Under the pieces are notes generated by a model. That model saw nothing but the letters and a program-made list of their open reading frames with translations, had not been told where the DNA came from and made no database searches. 64,000 nucleotides of DNA from Acarospora socialis (taxonomy: Eukaryota; Ascomycota; Lecanoromycetes; Acarosporales; Acarosporaceae), in NCBI GenBank assembly GCA_025617375.2, contig JAMYGW020000011.1, positions 186,001 to 250,000 on the forward strand, written 5' to 3'. A program made the position numbers and the translations under genes. This document shows, piece by piece, positions 45,661 through 56,618 of the stretch; positions within the stretch are counted from its first letter, which is position 1; each line of letters starts with the position of its first letter.

Positions 45661-45997
45661 GACCTGTGTGATTCCGGTAGACCACAAATCAATTTTCATA
45701 GGCCACTGACTTACTATGGGTCCAGGTCGTATATGAATGCTAATAGTCCCATGGTGCGCTCCAAAACATCAAGACATCAACAAATGTGATTCTTGAGAAA
45801 AGCTGACTATGTTACATGGAGGTCTCCATGAAACTGTCAAGAATAAAAAGGAATTCATTTCACAAGATAGGCCTAGACTTGGGGAGTACTTCACCCATAC
45901 ATTGTCTTGGTGCACAACCGCATTCATATATGACCTGGACCCATGGTAAGTCAGAGGCCTATGAATATTGATCTGTGGTCTACCGGAATCACAGGTC
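45661..45997. repeat. inverted-repeat (fold-back) element of about 340 bp
   Basis: The arm 45661-45740 (GACCTGTGTGATTCCGGTAG...ATATGAATGC) is repeated in reverse complement at 45920-45997 with a few substitutions and a 2-bp gap. The spacer of about 180 bp is unique. Both arms read DSGRPQI(N)(F/I)HRPLTY(Y/H)GSRSYMNA in translation only because they are copies. It is unrelated to the two MITE families. No coding capacity or clear target duplication is seen; similarity may extend a few bases outward (TTAT..AGGACCTG). Confidence 0.8.
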
Positions 45998-46281
45998 CTA
46001 AATAATTGTGGCGAAAAATGGGAGCTCGTCAAATGCTTGGCAGAGGGGACGCCTCCCATGTTTGACACGTGCAAAGCTACCATTATCGACCAACTGCCTA
46101 GCATAACCATCACGTTGATCTGACCGTATCCTCTTCTTGTATCCGGTGTTGACCTATACCTTGCTTCATCCCAAACGCTAGTCGCAAGGATATCCTCTCC
46201 ATAGCATAGCCAGATATGGGATGGTTCTGGGCAGATCCGAGCGATGCGCCGAGTCGCCTGCAACGTACATCTAAAGGCGAT

Positions 46282-47280
46282 ATGAATCCTCCGGTATAGT
46301 CATCTCTGCCTCTGTCTGAGGTACAGTCGGACTAACATTGAAACAGCCAGGATGCCCAATGCACGCCGTCACCTCTTCCCCGTCCCCCTTCCCCTCTTCA
46401 TACCCACCCCAGAAGAGCGCAACAACGCCACAGGAGGGCTCATGTCCGATGAGAGCGCCCAACAGTCCGCTCGAGACCTCAAGATCAACGACGAGTACGA
46501 CACTCTCCAAGTTGAACCCTCTGAATTACATGCCGTCAGACCTTTCCCAGAAACGGGCCGAACACCAAACAGTCCACCTCCCAGTCGAGCGCACCCTCTC
46601 TTCAATACCTAAAGGGGATGCTATGGGTAACTGGGAGTATCCCTCGCCACAACAGATGTACAATGCAATGCTACGAAAAGGCTACGACGACACACCGGAG
46701 GACGCGGTCGAGTCGATGGTGGCGGTTCACAACTTTCTGAATGAAGGCGCTTGGGCGGAAATCGTGGAATGGGAGCGACGGTTTGCAAATGGTCTAAGTA
46801 GGGGATGGAGAGAGTGCAAGAGAGGGGAGGAGGGAACGACAATCAGGGCTGAGACTCAGACTAAAGACGAGGAAGTGGTGCCACCGAGGTTAGTCAAGTT
46901 TATGGGTCGACCGAATTCAAGAACACCCAAGGCGAGCATGTTACAGCTCATGGGTTGGATATACCCTGAGAAATTTGGGTATGTGTATGATACCGTGTCG
47001 TGCCGGAAGGATTGCTAATAATGAAAGGACTGAGCCTCCCTTTGACCGACATGACTGGTTTGTGCAACGACAGACATCGGGCGGCAAGTCTCGCGAGGTG
47101 CGATATGTGATTGACTATTACTCGGGGCCACCGGAACCTACTGGAGAGCCGGTTTTCTACCTCGATGTGCGGCCTGCAATCGACGGACCCACTGCAGCCG
47201 TTGAGCGCATGATGCGATGGGGTGGTGATGTCTGGTATAAGGCTAGCGGGGCTACTGTCAGAGAGACTAAATCAAGGTAG
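46282..47280 (+). CDS. holocytochrome c synthase (cytochrome c/c1 heme lyase)
   Basis: Attaches haem covalently to apocytochrome c or c1 in the mitochondrial intermembrane space. Three exons, 46282-46293 (12 nt, MNPP), 46347-46978 and 47028-47280, sum to 897 nt or 298 aa. Intron 1 has a clear ACTAAC branch and joins MNPP to PGCPMHA. The two Cys-Pro motifs ([16 protein letters not shown]) resemble CPV/CPx haem-binding motifs of Cyc3. The core has [74 protein letters not shown] and [10 protein letters not shown], all typical of the family. Two CP motifs favour the cytochrome c rather than the c1 enzyme, with moderate confidence. Confidence 0.94.
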
Positions 47281-47556
47281 AGACGAAGCCCAACTAATGG
47301 TCCAAACTGATGCAACAAAGAGGGCGGGGACCTGTAACATTCCATGTATTAAATTAGCCTTTTCCAGGCGTTTCTGGTGAATGGTAAGGTATTCCATTCT
47401 ACAACCTCTCGACTCTCAAAGTGAAGCATAATTCTCTACCTATATTCAAGACTCTTTATGATCATTTGAATCGATTCTGCGTTGAAGACGTCATAAGTCA
47501 TGCATCACCGCCTGTGCCCTAAGTGGCGAAACACACCTTAACCTTATTCTAACGAC

Positions 47557-48990
47557 ATGGAATCTTCACCTTTCATCTGCCAAACATCTCACCTCCAACT
47601 TTCAACTCCCCTCTCCTTCATTCGTCCCATCAAGGATTCATCAGCAACACAATCGTACGTACTCACCAACGTCTTTCCATCGAACTCGTGCTCTACCATC
47701 ATCCCATATCTTTCAGACCTTTCTCGCTTTAGCCTCACTACGATGTGTTCGGACTGTTCCGATTTTGAGCCGGAGTGCAGTTACTGTGGCGTTGCCTGCT
47801 ATGGAGATTGCGAAGATCCCGATAAATGCCCTTCCTGCTGGTTCGAGGAGGTTTATGGCGTATACGATCCAGAGCCTTGTTTCGAGCGAGATGGTGGTGA
47901 TGAGTGCAAGTGCGAGTGTCACGAAGACGACCCCGAAACCTGGAAGGCAGTCTTCTCTGGTATCCCGGAGAGTGTTTACGAGCAGATGGAACAGGATATG
48001 AGCAACCACTACAACCCCAAATTGCAGCCTGGGGTTTTTCCGTTTATGGAGCTACCGGGGGAACTGCGCGACAAGATCTACCACTATTATCTAAAGCAAT
48101 ACGGCCAACGCAGGAAGTCTCCTTACTACAGAGGAATCATTGAGACCGCCCTGCTTAGTACCTGCCGGCAGATCAATAAAGAAGCACGACATCTTCCGCT
48201 TTCGATCAATACGCTCTCCTTCGTCAATCCTTTCCAAGCCTACCACTTTCTAGGGTTCAAGGTCCTACCAGCCCAGAAGCGACTACTAACGTCTGTTCAT
48301 GTTGATGTGCACGGCATAGAAGATTTTCATGCAATATTTGGGCAATACCTTGTGCCGGAACTCGCAAAGCTGTCCTCAATATCAATGAGTCATCTCAGTA
48401 TCACGATGCGGGGCAGAATCGGGGCAGACTGGTTCACCAAGTGCAAGTGCTTTGAGACTTGCTTATCGGAGATAAAGGGATTGGCGAGGTTCGACCTAGT
48501 GATCGGTTCTGGCGTGATAGAAGATGTAACCAAGGGCAAGATCGTTGAGGCACTCAAGGGGAAGCTCCTGAAGGCCACCAAGCCTGCGGAGAATCCACTC
48601 AAGCGGAAGGCTGGTACCGGTGTCTCCATTGAAGATACGGCTGTTCCAGCTTCAGGAACCAGGAAAGTCGCCAAGAAATCCTCAACGGCCAGGTACAGAA
48701 AGAATACCGCACGAAAAGCCAAGGCGAAGAAATCTACAGTAGCAAATGTTAGCGCAGAACCAGACCAAGAGACTGTTACCGGCTTGAAGGAAAAGTATCA
48801 CCAGCTTGAGCAGTATGCCCGCAAGTTTGACCCAGAAGCAACCTCCGTCAAGATACGTCTAGGAAGAGCGCATGACGCGGCGATTGAAGGGAAGGACAAG
48901 GATTTCAAGAAATTGGCTGAGGATGTGCTCGGTACCCTTGAGACGCAGTTTGCGAGTATCGCTGCCGCACGCAATCTGGTCCTAGAGTAA
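47557..48990 (+). CDS. F-box-like protein with a Cys-rich N-terminal region
   Basis: A single exon of 477 aa from the ATG at 47557. A second in-frame ATG at 47743 (MCSDCSDFEPECSYCGVACY) would give 415 aa and may be the true start. About a dozen Cys residues between 64 and 120 (CSYCGVAC, CEDPDKCPSC, CKCECH) could bind zinc. Then FPFMELPGELRDKIYHYYL and ALLSTCRQINKEARHLPL match the 2EXR/F-box-like domain abundant in ascomycetes. The last 150 residues are Lys/Ala-rich (KRKAGTG, RKVAKKSSTARYRKN), which suggests a nuclear protein. Target unknown. Confidence 0.82.
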   Translation: MESSPFICQTSHLQLSTPLSFIRPIKDSSATQSYVLTNVFPSNSCSTIIPYLSDLSRFSLTTMCSDCSDFEPECSYCGVACYGDCEDPDKCPSCWFEEVYGVYDPEPCFERDGGDECKCECHEDDPETWKAVFSGIPESVYEQMEQDMSNHYNPKLQPGVFPFMELPGELRDKIYHYYLKQYGQRRKSPYYRGIIETALLSTCRQINKEARHLPLSINTLSFVNPFQAYHFLGFKVLPAQKRLLTSVHVDVHGIEDFHAIFGQYLVPELAKLSSISMSHLSITMRGRIGADWFTKCKCFETCLSEIKGLARFDLVIGSGVIEDVTKGKIVEALKGKLLKATKPAENPLKRKAGTGVSIEDTAVPASGTRKVAKKSSTARYRKNTARKAKAKKSTVANVSAEPDQETVTGLKEKYHQLEQYARKFDPEATSVKIRLGRAHDAAIEGKDKDFKKLAEDVLGTLETQFASIAAARNLVLE

Positions 48991-49635
48991 CTGAAGCACA
49001 CACGTCTGCGGCATCTACTACCACAGCACCAGGATGGCTAAGTTACTCATTTATGGCTCGGATTCCGGCGTAATCTGTTGCTAATTTCGCACCCTAGCTT
49101 TGGCGGTTCTGAGATGGAGCGTCCGTGTTAAAGATGGGGACCTCCAGCAGTCGGGTGTTGTCTATTGTTCGACACTGCAACTGGCAGAGCTGTGTACTGG
49201 AAGCTTGACGATGTACCGATGGTGGCAACCATCCTGGGAAGGATGACTCTCTGGTGGCTGATTTGCTTGCTGTTAGCAATATTTGCTTAACTGTCGAATG
49301 CTTCGGTTTATCTTCCCACATCTCCTTTCAGCTCGGTGGCATCTTTTTAGCTAGGGTACCTCCATCTGCCCATCTCTGATACAAGGCTTACATAGCTCAC
49401 ATAAAGCTTCAATAACACCAGTCACCAACACATGATGTACGATACATTTGTAGTAGCCTAAATGACCTTTCGTCATCTGATCTTGCGTGCAATCAGTTAG
49501 AATAATAGATGTGTTGACCACAATCAACAACATCCTTGTTACTGGACCCACGCGCAGCAACCAAGCTCTCAGTACCGACAAACACGAGTTACATTTCTTG
49601 CTAACAACTGTAGGGCTGTGGCACTTGGCGCCATA
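48991..49635. other. intergenic, no supported gene
   Basis: About 645 bp before HRI1. Several small overlapping frames are without motif. Nothing else is seen. Confidence 0.5.
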
Positions 49636-50544
49636 ATGAGTGCCGCATCCATCTCTGAGCGGCGCCATGTCCGTGTGGTAGGTATCTTCATGTGATTACA
49701 CAGAGTTGACTTATGAAAGTATGTCTAATATCTCAATTTGCACCAGATACCCGGGCCAGCAGAGGAGCCAACCTCAACCCTTGTCCTCACGTCACACACC
49801 TCCCACTACGTTGACATTCGAATATTCATTCCACGACATGACGGAGAGCCCGAGCTACCAAATGAAGGCGGCCCCATGGAGCGGCTGGAGTGGGCATTTG
49901 CCGGAACATCTCGTACAACGCCATCGGTGCCTCAGCCTGGTAGCATGAAGCCTTACCGTTCGGTCTGGACGCACTGGGTGGACTCCAAAACAGACACCCC
50001 GAAGCCAGACGAGGGAGATATGTTTCCACAACCGAACGGAGACACACTGGAAAAGGGAAGCTCGCGCGATCCGGAGACTGGGGCTGTCACTGAGTACGAA
50101 GAGCTCTGGGCGGACGTACCTGTGGAGAAGACGGGACTTGATGAGAGACGTGTAAGTGTTGTTTTGCAGCTCCAGGATGGTGCGCGGAAGGCGAGGGGGA
50201 TGGTGGTTAGGGTTGGGGGCTGGTGCCAGGGTCTGCTGAAGATCGGGAACGAGATTACGCTGGAGCGGTGGAGGTGGGTGTCTGGGAAGGCGGGGACAGT
50301 TGACGGGGTAGCCGCGACGGGAGTTGGGGGTGGAGTGCCTGCTGTTGTTGACGGTTTGTCTACGGAGGGATACGGGGCAACAGCTGCTAAGAACGATCAC
50401 CCGGGCGATTGGAAGAGAGTTGCTAGGCTTGGGATAAGGTTCTTGCCCTGTGCGGTTACGTTTGATCCGGAACTGGCCAAGGTTGGTAATGTGGTAGAGG
50501 CTGGCGACTCGAGCTGGAAAGTTGTCGAGAACTATCAGTGGTAG
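49636..50544 (+). CDS. HRI1: HRI1 family protein
   Basis: Exons 49636-49677 and 49747-50544 (69-nt intron, GTAGGT donor) give 840 nt or 279 aa. The spliced start MSAASISERRHVRVIPGPAE leads into TSTLVLTSHTSHYVDIRIF, matching the first beta domain of the fungal HRI1 family. Further matches are LEWAFAGTSRT, SVWTHWVDSKT, EYEELWADV and ARLGIRFLPCAVTFD. In yeast Hri1 is a small beta-barrel-pair protein that associates with Hrr25 and the Sec63-Sec72 translocon; its molecular role is poorly known. Fungi-specific. Confidence 0.85.
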
Positions 50545-51019
50545 GCTGGTCTCTCACGGTTACCATATAGGAATTGGGCCAGATTTGTCTTTGGCTTTGC
50601 AGTCATGGACCCAACATTTAACTACGCCTACCGACGCACGAAGACCCACAAGGGGCGGTGATACTATCAGAGCTCTTGCTCATGTCTAGCTAACAAAAGC
50701 GCTTCCAAAGCATGATAAGCTATACATGTCCTGGTTGCTCGAGAATTTCGCAGCGTCATGTACTTTGGAGTATTCCATATCGTTTTAGTGACCTTCCTCT
50801 CGCAAATTCGAAACTTTCTACAAGAGCTGCCGACGAACCGCAATGGCCGATATGATGGAACTGTCAGTTATTATTAAGAAGGGGTTATAGTGATCGGTGC
50901 TCAGCACGGTCGCTCTTTCGTTCTTGTGACCAGGCATCCTTTGTCGCGAAGGACACGCGACTTGATCACACCATCAAACCCAACAAAACATATCTCACAT
51001 CATCTAGGACCTATTCACG
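50545..51019. other. intergenic, no supported gene
   Basis: About 475 bp between two tandem genes; presumed promoter of the membrane hydrolase. Nothing distinctive is seen. Confidence 0.45.
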
Positions 51020-52503
51020 ATGAAGAATGTATCCTTTATACCTGCGCAGATGGATGGCCCTGCCAGCACTAGCACCGAAGCTGCTCGAGAAACGCCTCTC
51101 CGTCTCCTGTTACAGGACGCTGGCGTCCTTGTTCAAAATTTACAGTACTTACCATGGATTATACTGCCTATCAAGACTTCCGACTCGTCCGCCGAGCTGT
51201 ATATGAGCGTGTCGCATGCGCGAGATAATCTAGTTCAGTGCTGGCTTTTCGTTGTCGAGGCAATCTTACTCCTTGCTGTTCCCACCACGCTCATTATGCC
51301 AGGATGGATTACGATACTTGCTGCATGTCTTTGCTGTTTTGTCATTCGTGTGATATGTCTGCCCCTACAGGGCTCGAGAGTTGTACACTCGGAAATGGAT
51401 GGGCAGGCTGTGGTGGCTTCAAAGCAGCATGAAGACGAGCGCTGGATATTCATCAACGGGTGCATGACTGGGTAGAGCAGTCCAGTAATATATGCTACTT
51501 ATTTCGAACAAAACTAACACTATCCCAGGCACGTTGGCTTGCAGGACAACTGCAACCGCCTCGCCCAGATATTTGGCCGTCCCGTTGTGGGCATCCATAA
51601 TCAAACGTATGGGGCATTCCTCAGAACCATACGACAGCGGCTGAACGTAGTGATAGCTACGGACTAATCGCCGATCTTCTCGAATGCATCCTGCAACGGT
51701 GTCTCTCATACAGCACAAAGGACTGCCGCATCGCCTATGACTACGTCAAGGCATGTCTCACAGACCCTTCAGTCGCCAAGGTTGTTCTTATCGGACACTC
51801 TCAAGGCGGAATCATTGCCTCCACAGTCCTCGACAAGCTTTTCGGCGAACTACCCACGGCTACTTTTGTGAAGCTGGTACGTTCTAACCCACAAACAACG
51901 TACCAACACTTTGAGCTCATAGTCCCGGTGCTGCAGGAAGTCTACACCTTCGGCTCAGCTGCATCGCACTTCAACAACCCTACTCTCCACCCACCCAGCG
52001 CCTCCTCTACAAACTCGACGGGGCGCTCCGAAGCCCCCGACCGGTCCATCCCGCACATCGAACACTACTGCAACGAACTCGACATGATCACCCGCTGGGG
52101 CGTCCTCTACAACGTCACCAAGATCCTTGACAACCGCTACTGCGGCAAAGTCTTCGTCCGCATGGGCGCCAGCGGCCACATGTTTAACCAGCACTACCTG
52201 AACCCCATGTTCCCACTCGACAAGACTCGTGCGAACGATTTTCTAGATCAGGTGGTTGACGTCGATGAGAAGACGGCTAGTAGGAGGGAAAGTGTTTCGG
52301 CGCAGCAGACGGGACTCATGAGGCAAGAATCCTCGCTAGAGAACTTCGAGTTTGGAGACGGGCGCGTGATGCCGGTTGGTGAAGCTGGGAAGCAGGGTGG
52401 GAAGGGCCGGACGGATGGCGCTGGTGTTGTTCGGGCATCAATTTCGTCGAACCGTCGGGTCTTGGCGTCGCGCAGGCGAGGGGGAAGACGGTCAGGGAGT
52501 TGA
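51020..52503 (+). CDS. membrane-anchored alpha/beta hydrolase (DUF676/lipase-like)
   Basis: Exons 51020-51471, 51529-51606, 51657-51876 and 51937-52503 sum to 1317 nt or 438 aa. Introns are 57, 50 and 60 nt; the last is divisible by three and open, so it could be retained. Two adjacent hydrophobic stretches (about 77-118, VVEAILLLAVPTTLIMPGW and ITILAACLCCFVIRVICL) anchor the N-terminus. The catalytic part has FINGCMTGHVGLQDN, IFGRPVVGIHNQTYGLIADL and the nucleophile elbow VVLIGHSQGG with Ser. EVYTFGSAASHFNN follows, and HIEHYCNELDMITRWGVL probably carries the acid. GHMFNQHYL may supply the His. The tail is Arg/Ser-rich. Substrate unknown. Confidence 0.85.
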
Positions 52504-53470
52504 GTAGGCTTTGGAGGTATGTTGGTGGTGGATCACCGACTAGGGCCACGATTGGAAGCTTGGATTGTGTTGTTAATGGGATGACGCGCGTGAGCTAAGG
52601 GGTGGGAGCTGGCTGATGGTACTGTTCGTCTTGGGGGGCGTCGTCCGCGTCTCGTGAAGACTGCAGGAGTATGTTCATTCGGTATCGGGCTGGACCCCTT
52701 CCTATATATTCTTATTCATTATCGAACTCAACAAACCAGTCGGGATGATGGTTACGGGCGTCATGTATATGTCTGCGAGAGTAATGTGTGACCCCTATTA
52801 CAGTAGGCATCACCTTGGCAACCTCGACTGTAACCTGACTTACGGCGAACTTCTAGAATCACCCCCGACTTGACAAACGCTTGTCCCGTACTACCCCTAA
52901 CCAAGCATTTTTCTCAATTTTCCCCCACCCGTATCTCCCTATGAGGAAGGTATATGACTGAGACGCCCATCACACTAGATGGCTTCGCTATGGAGCCCTA
53001 ATGGAATAAGGCGCAGGGGAGTGACTTCACATACTCTTCGAAAGCTTAGGTCGCGCATTGATATGTTGAGTTCTACATCCTATGTCTTGAAGGCGGCGCG
53101 ATTGTTATCAACTTGATTATTCTGTACGCATGAGATGATACGAATATGGGCGCGTAGCAGGTAGAAAAGCTTTAGGAGTGAAGTAAGTGATAGCGGGAAT
53201 CCGTAGGCGGTTTCATTCATGAATAGTGCAATCGTAAGACTTACTTAATGTAGAACTCATCTCTCAAACTTGAGTAACGCTGCAAGTAGGTTATGTAGCA
53301 TTTTGGTCTGTTGCTAGATCTTGCAGGTTTTGTTATCATCCAAAACATATACGCTGCCGGGACCCTGACTGCTCGAAACTTGCGTCGCACGTACACTGAC
53401 GCCTCAAGGCCTCAATCCCGAGATATTTCCTCTCATCGATAAACGCCCAAACTCGCAATCATCACTGTCA
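52504..53470. other. convergent intergenic region
   Basis: About 970 bp with no long open frame, RNA gene or repeat that I can support. Confidence 0.55.
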
Positions 53471-54691
53471 TCATACCCTCCAAACTCTCCCCTCCCGATC
53501 TGGAGTCCAATCCCTCGAACTACCGCCACTGACACTCCCGCTCCCAGACCCCGCAGCAAGCCTCGCCGCCCTCGTCGAGTTCCCAGTCCTCAAACCCAAC
53601 GTCTTCGGAATATGCAGTGTTGCGAGCCCGAACCGACGCAACTCGACTTCCCAGAACTGACGCGTGTGTAGTTTCTGGATATGCCGCATCGGGACCACGT
53701 ATTCTGTATTCCACAGACGCCCTATCACCTCTTCCACATTAGCCTCTACCCACAACTCCATAACACAACCCCAAAAATTAGAGACAGAGAGTAACGTACG
53801 CGAAGCCCAGCGATTCACCCCAAACGCCGCATTGGGCCCCTGCGGCCCGATAACGTCATCGGGCCTCGCGCCCGGGGGCCACGAGGTGAAAGACAGCCCG
53901 CAGTCACAGGATCTCGTCATATGAATCGCATCGACCTGTCCCCCATGCATGTACTGCTCCCATGCGAACCCGATCTCCGCGCGCCGGTGCGGCTCAAAGA
54001 ACGGCTCCGGCTCGTCCAGATGCCGCATTCTCGCGTTGTTGAACCCGTGTGCCAGCTCGTGCACTGTCGTCACGGCGAAGAACCACTGCTGCCGGAGGAT
54101 CCGGCACAGCGTGGCCGCGTCGGGCGTCGCGTTGGCAGGGAGGGAGGCGAGATAAATCCGCGCGGCAACCGCCTCTTCGAGGAAAGTCAGATTCAGCGTG
54201 GTCACGGAGCAGAACCCCTCGATGCCGGCCGGCCGCGTGAAGGACGGGTCGAGGGCGGCGCGATCCCAAGCCTGCGTTTCGCCACACGCCTCGACCCCGT
54301 AGGTTTCCTCGCAGGGACCGAAGACGAAGGCGAACATGGACGGCATCTGCATGAGGAGGGCGTCGAAGGCGTGGTAGTGCGCCTCGGTGAAGGGGGGATC
54401 GGGCGGCTCCACGACATGCCAGTCGGGCGTGTTGGGGATAGGGTGCCGCTTGCCGAATAGGACTGTGTGCCAGAAAATCTGCATGTCGAAGGACTCGGCG
54501 AGGTAGGCAGAGCTGAGGGCGAGACCAGGGCTGATGGCAGCATATTCGAGGTCGGTGACGCGTGGGAAGTTTTCGCGTTGAAAGATCGGGTGGATCGTGC
54601 GGAGGTCGCCGAGGTGGGGCATGGGAAGTTCGAGCGCGCCGGCTTCGTTGAGCTCATCGATGGTCCAGTCGTAGACCCCCTTCGTCGCCAT
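53471..54691 (-). CDS. fungal protein with an HExxH zinc-peptidase-like motif
   Basis: An open frame of 406 aa starting MATKGVYDWTIDELNEAGAL. HELAH at 211-215 sits in FFAVTTVHELAHGFNNARM, and RRAEIGFAWEQYMHGG follows with Glu239, 24 residues downstream of the second His, the spacing of a gluzincin third ligand. No signal peptide or pro-domain is seen. A possible 54-nt, frame-neutral intron (GTACGT donor near 53799, TAG acceptor) would remove TLLSVSNFWGCVMELWV; both versions are open. The last 50 residues are Gly/Ser-rich. I do not know a characterised relative; hydrolytic activity is inferred only from the motif. Confidence 0.8.
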   Translation of the reverse strand: MATKGVYDWTIDELNEAGALELPMPHLGDLRTIHPIFQRENFPRVTDLEYAAISPGLALSSAYLAESFDMQIFWHTVLFGKRHPIPNTPDWHVVEPPDPPFTEAHYHAFDALLMQMPSMFAFVFGPCEETYGVEACGETQAWDRAALDPSFTRPAGIEGFCSVTTLNLTFLEEAVAARIYLASLPANATPDAATLCRILRQQWFFAVTTVHELAHGFNNARMRHLDEPEPFFEPHRRAEIGFAWEQYMHGGQVDAIHMTRSCDCGLSFTSWPPGARPDDVIGPQGPNAAFGVNRWASRTLLSVSNFWGCVMELWVEANVEEVIGRLWNTEYVVPMRHIQKLHTRQFWEVELRRFGLATLHIPKTLGLRTGNSTRAARLAAGSGSGSVSGGSSRDWTPDREGRVWRV

Positions 54692-55459
54692 TGTCGGTTG
54701 TAGCGCACTGTATAGCGATAGAGCGTAGTGATGATGTGCTTGGTGGTGAGTGTAGAGTTCGTAGTGGAGACAAGTGCTTTGTTCTTCAACATTTCCGCAT
54801 GCGGATTGCGTATGTTGACCAGCACTGATCTTTCCCTGAAGTCGGAAGAGCTAAGTTTCCTCTTTGTCGATACTTCCGAAACGAACAGACTATGAGGCTT
54901 TGAAGCTTTGGTTGTATGCACCGATGATGACTGTGGACTGATAACCACCAGAGATGCTTTAGTATCTGCATGATGTGGAGGCATATAACCACAGCGTTTG
55001 CAAAAGAAAGGAAAGGTCTTATCAAAAAAAGAGTCTGACGACAGGAACATTTGGGGACTCGTCCTTACGAAGTTAATAGTAAGAAGACTTCTAAACCAGC
55101 TTTGATAACACCTTTTAGTTCCATATTCAACAATTCGCGTCCAAAGACTCACTATAAGACTCATAGCGGCATCTGGAAGACGAAAATGATGCGAAGAGGT
55201 TGGTGTAATCAACTTTGTACCGCAAGCATGTCCTTTGTAACTGTCAAGTGTGGATGTAGAATAGATCATCCGCGGCGACATCACCGAAACCGTCTATAGC
55301 CAAACGCCTGAGGCCGGACGCCCCAGCGCCATCGCCATCGCGATAAGTGGTAGACTCAACCACTTGACAGAAGACATAAAACTGAAAAGAAACATGGCAA
55401 TCATCTATGCAAGGCTTGCTGGCTAACAAGTTATACCCATAGCCTCCGGAGATGCAGCC
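54692..55459. other. intergenic between the HExxH gene and UBC6
   Basis: About 770 bp, upstream of the minus-strand HExxH gene and downstream of UBC6. A long minus-strand frame from 55284 runs on into the HExxH gene in another phase; it has no motif and I reject it. Confidence 0.5.
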
Positions 55460-56402
55460 TTACGTTGATGGATTCCCTTCCCCTAGTAACCGGGCCAGTA
55501 TGACGTAGCTGAACAATGCGACTGCTCCCACCATCCACTTATGCCTCCGTATCCAGCTCTGCCCAACTTCCCTTGCAGCTTGACCTCCCTCCACGACAGC
55601 GCCTAAACCGGCTGCGCTTCCTGTTGGCCGTCTCCTCAGCGCTGCAGTTTCAGGAGAGCACCCGTTTGGATGAGGAGCGTCGGGATCTGGTACCACATTT
55701 CCCGTAGCCGGATCGATCCTATTCTCGTTCATCCACTTCCAGTTCTCCTCGTCCAGCTCCGGCCACTCTGCCCTAAATTTGACCCCTCCATCACCCGCTT
55801 TGACCGCACCGATGCCTTTCGTCGTGGCACTGACCCCTGGGACTGTCCTTGTGCTTGTGCCTCCGCCGGTCGAGTTCCACCACCGTGTCCTTGTGGCTGC
55901 CCATTTTCGCTCCCCGTCTGTTGCACTGACGCTGCCGGTGGTCATCTCTTCGCTGGTCATGAATGACATCAATCCGATGAGAATGGTAGACACCTCCCAT
56001 GCTGGGTTGTATTGTTTAGGGTGGAAGTCGCTGATGCTTAGACAGAGACGAGTGGAAGGTTGGAAGCGGCCGCTTGGGGTGTGCATGCGGATTGCTGGTG
56101 GGGCGAAGGGGTAGTCAGGTGGGAATATTAGAGTACCCCAGTACTGGCCATGTTCGTATGGTGTTTTTGGAGGTCCGGTGAGGATGTAATGCCACCTAGA
56201 AGACAGTCAGCCAGCAGGATCGTCTAAACGCGGTCTAGCAGCCATACTCGAGGATGTTGCTTTCTGATGGGTGTGCAACAATGTATGGAGGAGGGTTCTC
56301 CTGGATTGTCTTGTATTCTCGAGTGAGCTGTTAAGGCGTTAGTATTTTTGTCAACGATGGGGAAATCCTTCTTACCCGTTTGTTTGCCGCACGAGTTGCC
56401 AT
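55460..56402 (-). CDS. UBC6: ER tail-anchored ubiquitin-conjugating enzyme E2 (UBC6/UBE2J)
   Basis: E2 of the ER-associated degradation pathway. Exons 56402-56376 (27 nt), 56327-56248 and 56195-55460 sum to 843 nt or 280 aa, with introns of 48 and 52 nt. The start MATRAANKRLTREYKTIQEN and NPPPYIVAHPSESNILEWHY are diagnostic of the UBC6 branch, as is ILTGPPKTPYEHGQYWGTL. The active-site Cys lies in STRLCLSISDFHPKQYNP; FHP is present in place of HPN. WEVSTILIGLMSFM follows. A variable linker leads to the C-terminal membrane anchor WMVGAVALFSYVILARLL. It is divergent from SAM50 with 216 bp between starts. Confidence 0.96.
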
Positions 56403-56618
56403 CTCAGGAACACTACTCAGCTGGGATGGAAGAATGAAAGGATTCAACACCAGCTTGTTGTGGATATAGTAGAAAGTCAGTACTGCCACATATTGCAGAT
56501 CAGGGCTGACGATCTGAAATCACAGATCGCTTAGTCATCCACATGCCAACGCCCGGGGAGCTTTCACCTCCACCGGAAGCTGTATTTGTATTTGGCCCCT
56601 ACTTAGACCCTGCCAGCA
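56403..56618. promoter_or_regulatory. 216-bp bidirectional promoter of UBC6 and SAM50
   Basis: The two ATGs face away from each other across 216 bp. No clear TATA box is seen in either direction. Confidence 0.4.

Noticed and set aside
51877-51936. Retention of the 60-nt in-frame segment in the hydrolase gene as coding
   Set aside because: It is flanked by GTACGT and GCAG, and removing it joins KLEVYTFGSAA smoothly; kept only as an alternative.
54202-55284. 360-codon minus-strand open frame
   Set aside because: It overlaps the HExxH gene in another phase, extends over promoter sequence, and has no motif or protein-like composition.
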